Of a stretch of 64,000 bases of DNA, positions 1-10,357 are shown in pieces. The stretch lies in the NCBI RefSeq assembly GCF_003627955.1, contig NZ_RBWS01000016.1, positions 62,001-126,000 on the forward strand, written 5' to 3'. A program made the position numbers and the translations under genes. The DNA comes from Sphingobacterium puteale. GTDB lineage: Bacteria; Bacteroidota; Bacteroidia; Sphingobacteriales; Sphingobacteriaceae. The notes below the pieces were generated by a model. That model was given only the letters and a program-made list of their open reading frames with translations. It had not been told where the DNA came from and did not search any database. Position 1 is the first letter of the stretch, and each line of letters opens with the position of its first letter.

Positions 1-644
1 TACGTACACCATTAACCTTGATTAAAGCGCCCTTGGAAAAACTTATGGACAAGGTCGAACATAATCCAATAACAGACAAGCTCTTGACGACCATGCAGAA
101 CAATACCGAAAAATTGATTGCTCTCAGTAACCAGTTGCTGGATTTTAGGCAAGTCGAAACGGAAAGCTTTAAATTACATTTTGAGCTGGAAAACATTAGT
201 CAGGCAGTACAAAAAATCAGCAATGATTTCAGTGTGACGGTTCAAGCCATGGGAAGAAACATGACGGTCACCATCGCTCCCGATATCATGGGGTACATTG
301 ATATAGATGCTTTTGATAAAATCTGTTATAACCTGTTCAATAATGCCTTAAAATACTCATTAAAGGATATTGAAGTGAATTTAGCAGCGGAGAAACAGAA
401 AAATATTGCTATATTGACCGTGAAAAACGACGGTGATTTAATTCCTTCAGAAGAAAGGGAACGAATTTTTGAACCATTCAATCGCTTAAAACAAAATAAG
501 AATATTCCCGGAAGTGGTTTAGGATTAGCATTGACAAGATCCTTGGCATTAAAACATCAGGGCAATCTAGTATTTGAAGTCGAAAGTTCACGATGGAATG
601 TATTCCGTTTGACGTTACCGCTAGACCACAGTTCAAACCAATGA
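1..644 (+). CDS. Sensor histidine kinase, 3' part (cut by window edge)
   Basis: The reading frame is open from the first bases and starts inside the DHp helix: the first residues read RTPLT, the sequence that follows the phospho-accepting His in HisKA domains, so that His lies just outside the window. The HATPase_c domain follows, with an N box (NLFNNALKYS), a G1 region (VKNDGD, FEPFNR) and a G2 box (GSGLGLAL). The protein ends shortly after the ATPase fold. It phosphorylates the response regulator that follows, whose ATG overlaps this TGA stop in an ATGA. In Bacteroidota this architecture usually belongs to one-polypeptide hybrid regulators (HTCS) that sense sugars from a neighbouring utilisation locus. 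Whether the separation is natural or a frameshift cannot be settled here. Confidence 0.85.
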   Translation, partial: RTPLTLIKAPLEKLMDKVEHNPITDKLLTTMQNNTEKLIALSNQLLDFRQVETESFKLHFELENISQAVQKISNDFSVTVQAMGRNMTVTIAPDIMGYIDIDAFDKICYNLFNNALKYSLKDIEVNLAAEKQKNIAILTVKNDGDLIPSEERERIFEPFNRLKQNKNIPGSGLGLALTRSLALKHQGNLVFEVESSRWNVFRLTLPLDHSSNQ

Positions 645-1414
645 TTATGAATGCAAAAGCCAATTTATTAGTAGTAGATGATCATGCTGAATTACTTGAA
701 TTTATCGCAGATGACCTTAATGAAGATTACCATATTACCACCAGTACAAATGGAAATGAGGCCTTAAATTTACTCGCGTCGGAGTATTTCGACTTAATCA
801 TCAGTGATGTGATGATGCCCGAAATGGATGGCTATGAGCTTTGCCAGAAAATCAAGGCAGATATTGCTTATGCACATATTCCCGTCATCTTACTGACGGC
901 AAAAAATAGCATAGGATCAAAAATCCAAGGCTTAGAATATGGTGCTGACGCATACATCGAAAAACCATTTTCGCCTGCTTTTTTAAGAGCTCAAATTGCT
1001 AGCTTGCTAAAAAACAGGATTAAAGTCAAGGAATTTTTCATCAAGAATCCGATGTCCCAGATACAGCAAATCGGTCAAAATCAAAGTGATCAGGATTTCC
1101 TGCTCAAGATCGAAGAAATCATAATGGAACATCTGGATGATCCACAATTTAATGTAGACCGTATGGCAGACATTCTCTGCATGAGTCGGCCCACCTTATA
1201 TCGAAAAATAAATCTGGTCTCAAGCCTGTCGCCAAATGAACTGATTAACCTGACAAGGCTTCGAAAAGCGGCAGAGTTACTTAGTTTAAGACAATACAAA
1301 GTCTATGAAATTTCAAATTTATTAGGTTATAGTTCAGCCACACATTTCTCCCGAAATTTCCAAAAACAATTTGGACTCAGTCCAACCGAATTCCAAGACT
1401 CGCAATTGAAATAG
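641..1414 (+). CDS. Response regulator with AraC-type DNA-binding domain
   Basis: The receiver domain covers about residues 6-120, with the acidic pocket in LLVVDDH, the phospho-acceptor Asp in LIISDVMMPEMDGYE, the conserved Thr in LLTAK and the Lys in EKPFSP. The C-terminal half is an AraC/XylS double helix-turn-helix (MADILCMSRPTLYRKI and ISNLLGYSSATHFSRNFQKQ, ending GLSPTEF). The start at 641 gives a 4-base ATGA overlap with the kinase, typical of translational coupling; the frame is open upstream to 593 but overlaps the kinase there. Receiver plus AraC is the C-terminal half of HTCS proteins. It probably controls the minus-strand polysaccharide locus whose last gene ends at 1692, although that locus has a second regulator at its other end. 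Confidence 0.88.
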   Translation: MIMNAKANLLVVDDHAELLEFIADDLNEDYHITTSTNGNEALNLLASEYFDLIISDVMMPEMDGYELCQKIKADIAYAHIPVILLTAKNSIGSKIQGLEYGADAYIEKPFSPAFLRAQIASLLKNRIKVKEFFIKNPMSQIQQIGQNQSDQDFLLKIEEIIMEHLDDPQFNVDRMADILCMSRPTLYRKINLVSSLSPNELINLTRLRKAAELLSLRQYKVYEISNLLGYSSATHFSRNFQKQFGLSPTEFQDSQLK

Positions 1415-1556
1415 TAAACTATCAAACAGCGGCTTTCATTTTGATACAGATTAAATTTACATCCTGAAAATCAAATCAAATCATTGGCTGTATATTGCCG
1501 GATAGGGGCAGAAACTTACCCAGATTCACTGGAGATCGCTCTTAAATGCGACTATA

Positions 1557-1599
1557 AAATAAGAACCAAATTCACGGGGAATATGGTTCTTATTTTTTT
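1557..1599 (+). terminator. Intrinsic terminator after the response regulator
   Basis: Perfect 12-bp inverted repeat AAATAAGAACCA / TGGTTCTTATTT (1557-1568 and 1584-1595) followed by a T run. The A-rich 5' side means it could also serve the minus-strand operon ending at 1692. Confidence 0.75.
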
Positions 1600-1691
1600 C
1601 CAGATATGGCAACTAACGTATAATTAATCTCTAGTTTACAAAATCAAGCTTGCTATCCTCTCCTTAATCTGAAAATCGAGCATCTAACCTA

Positions 1692-3869
1692 TTACCATTT
1701 GATATCTACACGTACACCATCGGGATTATTTTCAAATCCCAGCAAATACGTTTTTGTTTTCGTATCCCAATTTGCTTCCAAAAATTCCTCTTTTTTATTC
1801 ACGAGAACACTCATTGGCTTACCAGGTAATAATATCCGAGAAATGTTTGTGGTATTAATCGGGCTTTTTGCAGTAAATGAATAATGATACCCAGCCGATG
1901 TTTCATCGTAAATACGGCTTGCTGAGGCCAGTACCTGTGGCTGTTGTTTGTTTTTTATATGATCTATATTCACAAACAGCCCCTGTTCATTCGGCTGGAT
2001 ATTTTTGGAAGTAACAATGGGCAGAGCCGGATCATAAAGATCAATTAGATTTCCCTTCACCTGATAAGGATCATTGCTCACACTTTCATCCAATACGGCA
2101 ATCAGATCGTAATTACCGCGCGTCAACGTAAAATAATTTTTAAATTGCAACTTTTCGGATTTAGGATTATTTTCATAAAGGCTCTTCGTCACGTCCAACA
2201 GTTTGAGGCTGTTATCGGGTTTGACCACAAATTCTTTGGGGTCTGATCGTAACACATAAAAAGTACCTTTTCCGTAATTATATTTCCCCTCTTCTGCCAT
2301 ACCGGTCTTCAGCCCCATTTTCTCAAATAGATGATCCGATGGCCGCTGGTACTGTTTGCCATGGGTGTTCCACCATTCCCGTACCGATTGAAAAGGATCG
2401 AGATCGGTACCGCAATAAATCAGAACACCACCATTTTTCACCCAATCTGCAAGGTACTGATGCGCTTCGGGAGCTAGGGGTTTCATATTGGAGTAAGACA
2501 TTAGGAGTACCTTCGTCTCCGCCAGAGCATCCTTAATTCCTAAATTCTCCAGATGAACTGTTTTTATGGGCACCCCACGTTTTAGAAAAGGAAGAGCAAG
2601 ACCGTAAAAGTTGGCCAGTTGTGGATCGTCATATCCGGCATGCGTCGGAAAACGCTGAAACATCAACGAATTTGCCAGCAGGACACTAATTCCTGTCGAT
2701 CCGGAAACTTGACTTGCCGTTTTTGGCATATTATTCAGGCTATTGATCATTATCTGCATCTGAGTCGAATAATGCCGCGGTATTTTTTCCTTTTGGTCGC
2801 TATCGGGACTTGTCTTATACAGTCCCTCATAGATACGTTCGGGCCAGGGCATCACTTCATAATCAGCGATATTCGGATATAGCAGCTGCGCTGTGAACGT
2901 AGCTTGGTAATTTTTCTTATAATCGGCCCAATCTCGCGGCCAATCTTCGATCGGGTCCGTCAGGAAAAACATCTTTCGTCCGGTGGGTGCGGTCATAGAT
3001 TCCATTGCACCGTACTCCAAAAAAGCAGTTTCGAAAACACGTTCTTTCGCGACACCATTAAAATAGTTGGGTTCACGCGAAGTCCCTGTCCATACCTGCG
3101 CGATGTAACCATCCACACACGGAAGCGAAGCCAAACTCGCTTCAGGACTGACGATCATCCACTGCGAATAGTTGATCAAGGAATGCGTGGGCACATAGCA
3201 TTTTACGTCCATTCCCTTGGTTTTCCCGTACGACTTCGCATAGGTAAACACTTCATTCAGTGCATTGAGGTATAAAGCATACTTTAATTTATTCGATAAG
3301 TAAGTATTTTCTGGCGATTCATGCTGCGGTCGCCACTCAAAACCATAGTACTTTTTCCATTCTTTCTTAAATGATTCACTGTAACCCGCGCGTGCCCAGA
3401 ATTCCGGTTCTTCCATAAATATGGCGTCAATCCCAGCATCAATAACCCGCTTAACATGCAGCTCTTTGATGTACTTTAAATAATTTGCTGTAGGAACAAT
3501 ATAGGGAACCATATGACCATGCCAGATGGTATCACCTTTTACGTCAACTTGCCCCTCATCCAAGTGCATCTTTCCATCCCATTTTCCTGTAAAGTAATCT
3601 TGATACTCGCCCCAGGCAATCCCGGTCATAAAATGGGTAATATATCCCTTATCACGCCAAGATTTCACGCGCTCTTCAAATGGAATCTTTCGAGACTTGT
3701 CAGATGGATTCCCCCCTGTTCCATAGACCATCACCGCGTCCGCCCGGTTGTCAATGGTCGGGCGCCATTCTCTGGAACTCTGAAATGTCGTCTTTACGGG
3801 ATCTTTTCTTTGAGCGAACAAAGGAAGCGTCGTCAGCGTCAATAAAGCGAGTATATTCGTTTTAATCAT
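1692..3869 (-). CDS. Secreted glycosidase-like protein of unassigned family
   Basis: 725 residues with an N-terminal signal peptide (hydrophobic core ending LPLFAQ near residue 20). The first ~370 residues look like a TIM-barrel hydrolase: alternating strand/helix segments, a pair of acidic residues in FMEEPEFW (151-158) and a second acidic cluster around ETAFLEYGAME. Around residues 420-500 there is a glutamine-amidotransferase-like fold (VLLMSYSNMKPL, then YLADWVKNGGVLIYCGTD), as seen after the barrel in GH42-type galactosidases. A beta-rich C-terminus follows. I could not assign a CAZy family; glycoside hydrolase is inferred from fold hints and from its place as last gene of the SusC/SusD/GH76 locus. 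It should act in the periplasm or at the outer membrane on oligosaccharides from the same glycan. Confidence 0.6.
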   Translation of the reverse strand: MIKTNILALLTLTTLPLFAQRKDPVKTTFQSSREWRPTIDNRADAVMVYGTGGNPSDKSRKIPFEERVKSWRDKGYITHFMTGIAWGEYQDYFTGKWDGKMHLDEGQVDVKGDTIWHGHMVPYIVPTANYLKYIKELHVKRVIDAGIDAIFMEEPEFWARAGYSESFKKEWKKYYGFEWRPQHESPENTYLSNKLKYALYLNALNEVFTYAKSYGKTKGMDVKCYVPTHSLINYSQWMIVSPEASLASLPCVDGYIAQVWTGTSREPNYFNGVAKERVFETAFLEYGAMESMTAPTGRKMFFLTDPIEDWPRDWADYKKNYQATFTAQLLYPNIADYEVMPWPERIYEGLYKTSPDSDQKEKIPRHYSTQMQIMINSLNNMPKTASQVSGSTGISVLLANSLMFQRFPTHAGYDDPQLANFYGLALPFLKRGVPIKTVHLENLGIKDALAETKVLLMSYSNMKPLAPEAHQYLADWVKNGGVLIYCGTDLDPFQSVREWWNTHGKQYQRPSDHLFEKMGLKTGMAEEGKYNYGKGTFYVLRSDPKEFVVKPDNSLKLLDVTKSLYENNPKSEKLQFKNYFTLTRGNYDLIAVLDESVSNDPYQVKGNLIDLYDPALPIVTSKNIQPNEQGLFVNIDHIKNKQQPQVLASASRIYDETSAGYHYSFTAKSPINTTNISRILLPGKPMSVLVNKKEEFLEANWDTKTKTYLLGFENNPDGVRVDIKW

Positions 3870-4039
3870 AATCTATTGTTTATTTCCATTGCTATTACTT
3901 ATCGTTTACTTCTGCATTTTTTATACTATGCAATATGATTTTATCATGTTTATTGGTCTACCAGCTGAACCAGTTATTCAAAATCCAACTGCAACATTGA
4001 TCTTTTAAACAGACCGGCTCAACATGGTTGTAGATTCCC

Positions 4040-4852
4040 TTATGGAATATCTACTCTTTTGGCTTCATTGTAATTCCACCGCTGAGTTCCTGTACCACGG
4101 GGGGTATCATAGTTAATTCTGGACGCCGCCCGAACAAAAACTGTGCGACCAGCGGGAATTTCATTTGCAGACTCGATCTCGATAACCTGTCCCAACTTTG
4201 TATCAAAACTATTTCCACTATAGTCTATTTTAGTTGACCATCGCTCATCTCGTGTCCTATATCCTACCGTGGAAGAGTAGCTAACAAATAACTGAATATC
4301 CTTAACATTTAGAAAATCGGGACTATAATTTCCCATCGGTTCTATTTTTTCGCGAAAAAACTGTTCGGTCACCGCACGAGTAACCCGAACTTTTGCCTTA
4401 ACTTTGCCCTTCTCCACCGTCGGTTCACCAACCCATTCCACCTTGAGGAAAGGATGCACCTCCATCTTGATCTCATGTGAACCATTCAGCTCCATGTTCT
4501 TGCTATCATCTGACAGCACCTTACCATCACTGTCTGTTCGCACCAATGGTATAAAAGGACCGTCTACGGTGATGTTATAATTACCTTTAAATAATTTGGT
4601 ATGCTGGAATGTTCCGTCGGGCATGCAATAGAAGTCAGGGTTGTGGTCCACATTATCTCCCCAACTAAGTTCTGTCAATCGGACACGGATACCTTCACTC
4701 CCCTGATCGGTCAATACTGGCTCACCAGTCTGTGCGTCAACGACAATTCCTTTTAATGCCACCGAAGGGGCTTCATAATTATCTGCCTCAAAAAGGCTGC
4801 ACGAACTCAGCATACATAATATACCCATCGCGCCAAAAATGCTATTTTTCAT
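4040..4852 (-). CDS. DUF3823-type surface lipoprotein
   Basis: 270 residues with a lipobox (CMLSSC, Cys ~18) for lipid anchoring. The segment after it (ALKGIVVDAQTGEPV) opens a carboxypeptidase-regulatory-like beta domain, and the sequence fits the DUF3823 family found almost only next to SusC/SusD pairs. Such proteins occupy the SusE/SusF position and are thought to be accessory surface glycan-binding proteins. It lies 121 bp downstream of susD in the same direction and is presumably in the same transcript. The exact ligand cannot be read from sequence. Confidence 0.8.
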   Translation of the reverse strand: MKNSIFGAMGILCMLSSCSLFEADNYEAPSVALKGIVVDAQTGEPVLTDQGSEGIRVRLTELSWGDNVDHNPDFYCMPDGTFQHTKLFKGNYNITVDGPFIPLVRTDSDGKVLSDDSKNMELNGSHEIKMEVHPFLKVEWVGEPTVEKGKVKAKVRVTRAVTEQFFREKIEPMGNYSPDFLNVKDIQLFVSYSSTVGYRTRDERWSTKIDYSGNSFDTKLGQVIEIESANEIPAGRTVFVRAASRINYDTPRGTGTQRWNYNEAKRVDIP

Positions 4853-4973
4853 CTCTTATATGTTTAGTGGTGGTCCCACTCCACCATAATTCATTATACG
4901 TTAATATTAAAAATTCACTCCTTCTAAGCAAAATGTGCTTAGCGTATTTACGTTCACAACGCAGTATACATAC

Positions 4974-7034
4974 CTATCGGTTGGGCTGCTGGTCGATCAC
5001 CGAACTTTTTGCCACCTCTCCGCCAGGAATTTCAAAATAATAGTCTACAGGTGTGTAGCGGAATGTTTTGGTACTTACCCATTGAAATCGTGCATCAAAG
5101 AAGTATTTACCTGTTGAGGTGGAAAAAAATGGATACAATCCCCTGAACCTGAAGTTCTCGTTATTACTATATAGATTTTTATCCTTTTGTGTTCCCCAGA
5201 AACCATCCCGACCTTCAAAATGCAGTACCCGCCAGCGACGTAAGTCCCATTTCGCTTTATGTTCAAATGCGAGTTCTTTGCGACGTTCCCTTCTGACAAT
5301 ATCTCTTCCGATATTATCACCAGTAATCGTACCTGTTAATAAATCTGCTCCCGCACGTGCGCGAATCTCATTGACAGCGCTAGTCGCTGTCTGTAAAGGG
5401 TCGCTTCCATCTGTTGGACTTGCTCCGAGCATTTTCAGTTCAACTGCTGCTTCGGCAGCATTTAATAAGACCTCAGCATAACGCATCAAAATAAAGGGCT
5501 GATCAGATTTTCCTTCTCCAACTTCTTTTGCTGGATTTGTGTTAAGCCATTTACGCACATAAAAACCTGTTAATGTCGCTTCACCATTATCGAAGAATGG
5601 TCCTTCGTTTCCAGCAGCATTCATTTTTTGCCCATTATAATCCACCGTTTGTTGACCACCGCCATCTCTTGGACTCAGATACAAGGTCTTTGGTGAACCA
5701 GTATAAGCACTTAAATGTTGATAACGCGTATCCGCCGTAGCATAGGAATAATCTGTAAACAAAGGTTTTATAGGTGTTTGACCGGTATAAATCCCTGCCC
5801 TGATATCCATCTTTCTTTCCTTGAAGATATCATCGGGAAAAATAACATAAGCACGCAAGCGGGGTTCCGCATTTTTAAAGAAGTCCATCGGTTTGTCGTA
5901 CAGCTTATACTCGCCCTCCTTGCTGCTTTGTCCGGTAGTCACTTTGACTGTTCCGTCAGCATACTTGTCAAATCCATCAAAAAGTTCCATAAAATCTACC
6001 GTAGGACAGGTGCCTGCAGAAAGTGGCGACCGAAAGGTGAAAGGCGAGCTAAATGCATCAAAACTATGCGTCAATGTCGGATAGACATATTCTTTGACAT
6101 AGATATTTTCCGGACTACTGAGGTCACTGAACATATCAACCATATTTTGGTATTGTGCTTCTTTATCGTTCGCTGCCCATTTCTTTTTATACAGAGAATA
6201 GCTTCCCGCTTTTATTACTTGTCGGGCGGCAGCATAGGCTTCCGTAAAGTACTTTTGTGAAGCAGCTTTTGTTGTGGATGCATCGAATCCGATAACCCGT
6301 ACACCAGTTTTCCTTCCGAGGCCTGTCAAGCGACCGGAAACAGTTTCATTGTATTTAGCCACACTTCCCGCATAGAGCATGGCTTCGGATTTAAAAGAAA
6401 GCGCCACAAATTTATTGGAGTAACCTGTTTTGGGACTTTTTGGAAGCATTAATTTGATCGCTTCATCATAATCTTTAAGGATCTGGTTCCAGGTATCTTC
6501 TTCACTCGAACGGGGAATTTCCAGATTAGCTGAGGTATTTGGATATTGTAAGACTTTGGTGACCAATGGTACGCCACCGAAGCGTCGTGCCATGGCATAA
6601 AATACTGTTGCCCGAACATAGTATCCTTCACCTAAATAATGATTGTAAAGATCCTCAGAAAACTTGTCCTTGTAATTGGGTAAATTCTCGATTAAATGGT
6701 TCGCATCCCGAAGTAATTCGAATGCTCTTTCCCAATAGGCTGTCCTTTCACCTGTAAAAGAAGTGCTGATGCCATCCCTGGTCACAGCTTCCCCAGTTCC
6801 TTCAATACCGATGGCAGCCAGCCAACCATTAAATTCTATACCCCATTGTGCCATATACTTGAAATCTTCGAAAGGCATTAGGCTATACATCCTGGCCATG
6901 TAAATATCCATACCGGCGGGCGAGCTCAACAGATCTTGATCCGTAACCACATTTTTGGGCGTTATATCCAGATCGGCACAACCTGTAAATCCGATTGAGC
7001 CAGCTAATGATAATATAATGAGTAATTTTTTCAT
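4974..7034 (-). CDS. SusD/RagB-family glycan-binding lipoprotein
   Basis: 686 residues. The signal peptide ends in a lipobox (GFTGC) followed by ADLDITP, the usual start of SusD proteins. The N-terminal half is rich in helices resembling TPR pairs (for example YNHYLGEGYYVRATVFYAMA and FKSEAMLYAGSVAKY), and the C-terminal family signature NEIRARAGA ... IRRERRKELAFE is present as VNEIRARAGA and IVRRERRKELAFE. SusD proteins sit as lids on the SusC barrel and capture oligosaccharides. The gene starts 20 bp after susC stops. At 686 residues it is somewhat long for the family, consistent with large surface loops. Confidence 0.95.
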   Translation of the reverse strand: MKKLLIILSLAGSIGFTGCADLDITPKNVVTDQDLLSSPAGMDIYMARMYSLMPFEDFKYMAQWGIEFNGWLAAIGIEGTGEAVTRDGISTSFTGERTAYWERAFELLRDANHLIENLPNYKDKFSEDLYNHYLGEGYYVRATVFYAMARRFGGVPLVTKVLQYPNTSANLEIPRSSEEDTWNQILKDYDEAIKLMLPKSPKTGYSNKFVALSFKSEAMLYAGSVAKYNETVSGRLTGLGRKTGVRVIGFDASTTKAASQKYFTEAYAAARQVIKAGSYSLYKKKWAANDKEAQYQNMVDMFSDLSSPENIYVKEYVYPTLTHSFDAFSSPFTFRSPLSAGTCPTVDFMELFDGFDKYADGTVKVTTGQSSKEGEYKLYDKPMDFFKNAEPRLRAYVIFPDDIFKERKMDIRAGIYTGQTPIKPLFTDYSYATADTRYQHLSAYTGSPKTLYLSPRDGGGQQTVDYNGQKMNAAGNEGPFFDNGEATLTGFYVRKWLNTNPAKEVGEGKSDQPFILMRYAEVLLNAAEAAVELKMLGASPTDGSDPLQTATSAVNEIRARAGADLLTGTITGDNIGRDIVRRERRKELAFEHKAKWDLRRWRVLHFEGRDGFWGTQKDKNLYSNNENFRFRGLYPFFSTSTGKYFFDARFQWVSTKTFRYTPVDYYFEIPGGEVAKSSVIDQQPNR

Positions 7035-7054
7035 TGGAATATTTTTTTTGCGTG

Positions 7055-10000
7055 CTAAAAAGTAAGCGATAAGCCTAATGAATAGGTCTTATTCAATGGA
7101 TACATCCGACCTAAGTCATCATCCGGATGTTCTGGATCCACAAATCGTACGCCTGTTATTGTGAATAGATTATAGGCATTCGCATATACGCGTAAACGCA
7201 TCGTTGACGAAGGCTTTAGATTTGAGAAAGTATACCCTAGTTCCACACTCTTCAATCTCAAGTAAGCTGTACTGACGCGATTGAATTCAGAGTTTTCCTT
7301 TGGATATCTCCCCGTAAAGGCATAATATCCTTTCACCCATGCTGTTGCTGGATCATAGGGATCAGCTAAAGGATCCACAGGATGCCAGCGATCGAGATAT
7401 TGTTCCAATGTTCCACCACCATTTATACCCCATATTGCATAAAGAGGCTCTTTATACTGCATGGAACCGAGAGCAGAGCCTTGCAATAATAAGTTCATAT
7501 CAAAATTTTTGTAAGAAGTCTCAAGGTTCATACTATAGTTAACCCAAGGCGTCTGATTAAAAGCAAAAGGATGCTCATCTTGACCATTGATTTCGCCATC
7601 GCCATTCCAATCGAGATACTTATAATCTCCGGGCAATACATCACGTTCCTTATAAATCGGGTAGCTCCAGATATCCTCCCAATTTTCATATCTACCGGCG
7701 GACTCGTAGCCGAACTCTATCCCTTGATAACGATTATTGAGATTATCATTACGCCAACGATCGTAGGAATTGCTATAAGGTCCATTCTCAACGGAAACCA
7801 AATATTTATTTCTTGTCACTGTGGCGATCGCGCGAATATTATAGGAGAAATCATTGATCTTATTGCGATGTTTCAATTCCAGTTCCAGTCCCATATGACG
7901 ATCGCTATCCGCATTTTGCAAGGGCGGAACAGCTCCGATCACTGTAGGGAATTCGCTTTCTGGACGTTTAAATAATCCATTCCGCGTACGTTCAAAATAA
8001 TCTAATGTAAATCCAAACAGACCATTCCAGCCTTCGAAGTCTATACCTGCATTGAAAGTCTTTGCAGTAAACCATGTAATCAACTCGTTTGCAATAGGTT
8101 TTCGAGTAACCCCAGTAACGTATTTACCACCAAAAATATAACCCGGAGCATATTGATTATTATAGCCATTTTCTGCATTACCACTGGTTGCGGGATAAAT
8201 ATATCCCGGAAGCCAACCAAAATCCCAATCTTTAATCTGATCATCACCCAATGCGCCATAACTTGCTCTCAGTTTTAACTGATTAACAAAAGAAAGTGCA
8301 TCATTAGACTTGAAAAACGGCTCTTCCGAGATACGCCAGCCCACAGAAGCAGAGGGGAAAAATCCCCATTGATGTCCCTTTGCAAAACGCGAAGATCCAT
8401 CATACCGAAACTGGAATTCGGCTATGTAACGCCCCCCAAAATCATAATTTGCTCTCCCAAATAAAGCGGATTTCGCTTCATTATAGTAATCCGCTATCCC
8501 GGGATACATGGAACTCATCTGACCGTCCTCCACTCCTGCTGACAGTCGATCCGAGTCAAATGCCAGATTTTTTAAAGCATAGAAATTATCACCATCATTT
8601 TTTTGTGATTCCAAACCTATAACCCCTGAAACCTTATGTTGCCTGCCAAAAGTTCGATCATAATTCACCATAAATTGCCCCAATAGCTGCTGTTTATCAA
8701 AAAATTCCCTTTTCATCTGACTTGGGCCACTTGGTGTATAGAGTCTTTGTTCATAGGTATTGGAAGTTGCATTAAATGCGTATTGATAATATTCCTTTCT
8801 GAAAAAAGCATTATTATCCGCACGGTAATCATAACCAATCAATGCTTTTGCGGAAAACCCTTGAAGAGCGGGAGATAAATTACTCAGGTCGTAATTCAGC
8901 GCTGCGGAGGATTGAAAAGTCTTCTTTTTGAATTTGCGATACCCGGAAATATCCGCGTCCATCATTGCGACCGTATTTTGTTGTAAATCCAGTCCTTCAT
9001 AATTTAACAAGGTATTTTCGGGATCTGCATAGGCGGGAAACAATACGCCTTGACGCCAATAATTCCTGATAATATCAACGGAACTGTTATAGGGATTATT
9101 TTGCTGGTCGGCCATACCACTAATATTCAGATCCAGTTTTAATCCCTTGGCCAATTGCGCAGTAATGTTTGAGCGTAAATTATATTTATTATAATTGAGA
9201 TCACCCGATTTAAAGAATCCTTCCTGATAAGAATAGCCCCCTCCGATATAATATTGAACCTTTTCACTTCCGCCCGAGATACTAAGATCATGCGAAGTCT
9301 GTGGGGCATATTTTGAGAAAATTAATGATGTCCAATCAGCGGAGCGCTTCGTTCCATTCCTATACGCCTCAATTTGTTGTTCGGTGTATATAAGTTTCGG
9401 ATTATCGATGTTGTTCATGGACTTCTCGTTGTAGATCGTCATCGCGCTGATTGCATCGGCCAATACAGGCAACCCCGAAGGTCGTTGGAAGGTATAGGAA
9501 CCATTGTAATTGACCGTAGTCTTTCCTTCTTTTCCCTTTTTTGTCGTGACCAGCACAACACCATTTGCCGAACGCACCCCATAAATTGCTGCCGATGCAT
9601 CCTTTAATACCGAAACCTCTTCAATATCACTTGGATTCAGACGCTGAAAGTCTTCGCTCGTACGGGGCACACCATCAATTACAACCAGTGGAGCACCAAG
9701 TCCACGAATATCGAAATTAGCACTATAGGCACCCGGCTCTGCACTCCGCTGCCACACGCGTACACCAGCCACACGACCAGTCAGCATATTCTGCGGATTT
9801 TCATTTTTCGTCTGCCGCATTTCCGTCCCCTTTACGGAGGAAATAGCCCCGGTAAGAGATTGCTTTTTCTGCGTTCCATAACCGACCACGACCACAGTTT
9901 CCAACTGAGTATCATCGCTTTGCAGGACAACATTAATCGTGGATTTTCCGTCTGTAAGCTCTTCCTTAGCGTTGAATCCTAGTGATTTAAATAAAAGCTT

Positions 10001-10234
10001 TTTCCCTTCAGGAACGCTAATGGAATAACTACCATCTGCGTCAGTGGTTGTCTCAATCCGAGTATCGGCATTCTGAACCGATATTGTCACTCCCGCAATT
10101 GGCTTATTGTTACTATCGAGCACTTTTCCGCTGACATTTTTCTGTTGCGCCAATCCGACGGACGGAATGCCCAGCGCCAGCAGCACGAGCAGTGTGCTGA
10201 GTCGCCGCCTTGATTTCCCTATATCCTTTTTCAT
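7055..10234 (-). CDS. SusC/RagA-family TonB-linked outer-membrane transporter
   Basis: 1059 residues. Signal peptide (VLLALGIPSVGLAQ), a carboxypeptidase-regulatory-like domain (VSGKVLDSNNKPIAGVTI, ~33-110), the SusC linker (VVVGYGTQKKQSLTGAI), a plug domain with RGLGAPLVVIDGVP and the SusC signature LKDASAAIYGVRSANGVVLV, then a long beta barrel ending in aromatic-terminated strands (LGLSLTF). It imports oligosaccharides across the outer membrane using TonB-ExbBD energy and pairs with the downstream SusD. The upstream GH76 gene ends 123 bp before it. Confidence 0.96.
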   Translation of the reverse strand: MKKDIGKSRRRLSTLLVLLALGIPSVGLAQQKNVSGKVLDSNNKPIAGVTISVQNADTRIETTTDADGSYSISVPEGKKLLFKSLGFNAKEELTDGKSTINVVLQSDDTQLETVVVVGYGTQKKQSLTGAISSVKGTEMRQTKNENPQNMLTGRVAGVRVWQRSAEPGAYSANFDIRGLGAPLVVIDGVPRTSEDFQRLNPSDIEEVSVLKDASAAIYGVRSANGVVLVTTKKGKEGKTTVNYNGSYTFQRPSGLPVLADAISAMTIYNEKSMNNIDNPKLIYTEQQIEAYRNGTKRSADWTSLIFSKYAPQTSHDLSISGGSEKVQYYIGGGYSYQEGFFKSGDLNYNKYNLRSNITAQLAKGLKLDLNISGMADQQNNPYNSSVDIIRNYWRQGVLFPAYADPENTLLNYEGLDLQQNTVAMMDADISGYRKFKKKTFQSSAALNYDLSNLSPALQGFSAKALIGYDYRADNNAFFRKEYYQYAFNATSNTYEQRLYTPSGPSQMKREFFDKQQLLGQFMVNYDRTFGRQHKVSGVIGLESQKNDGDNFYALKNLAFDSDRLSAGVEDGQMSSMYPGIADYYNEAKSALFGRANYDFGGRYIAEFQFRYDGSSRFAKGHQWGFFPSASVGWRISEEPFFKSNDALSFVNQLKLRASYGALGDDQIKDWDFGWLPGYIYPATSGNAENGYNNQYAPGYIFGGKYVTGVTRKPIANELITWFTAKTFNAGIDFEGWNGLFGFTLDYFERTRNGLFKRPESEFPTVIGAVPPLQNADSDRHMGLELELKHRNKINDFSYNIRAIATVTRNKYLVSVENGPYSNSYDRWRNDNLNNRYQGIEFGYESAGRYENWEDIWSYPIYKERDVLPGDYKYLDWNGDGEINGQDEHPFAFNQTPWVNYSMNLETSYKNFDMNLLLQGSALGSMQYKEPLYAIWGINGGGTLEQYLDRWHPVDPLADPYDPATAWVKGYYAFTGRYPKENSEFNRVSTAYLRLKSVELGYTFSNLKPSSTMRLRVYANAYNLFTITGVRFVDPEHPDDDLGRMYPLNKTYSLGLSLTF

Positions 10235-10357
10235 TTAAATAAATTGGTTTTTAAATAGTTACTATGCTATCTGATGTATTTCATGAGCTCGAAAGCTCGG
10301 TTTTTATTGGTATTCGTTTTTTTATCACAATTGCTTATGTCGATCTTTTTATTCATT

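Noticed and set aside
5715-6260. 181-codon plus-strand frame opposite susD
   Set aside because: Entirely inside the well-supported susD gene on the other strand, with a composition that is the reverse of its codons and no recognisable domain.
7339-9607. Several 60-130-codon plus-strand frames opposite susC
   Set aside because: Shadows of the long SusC coding sequence; no signal, family or start context.
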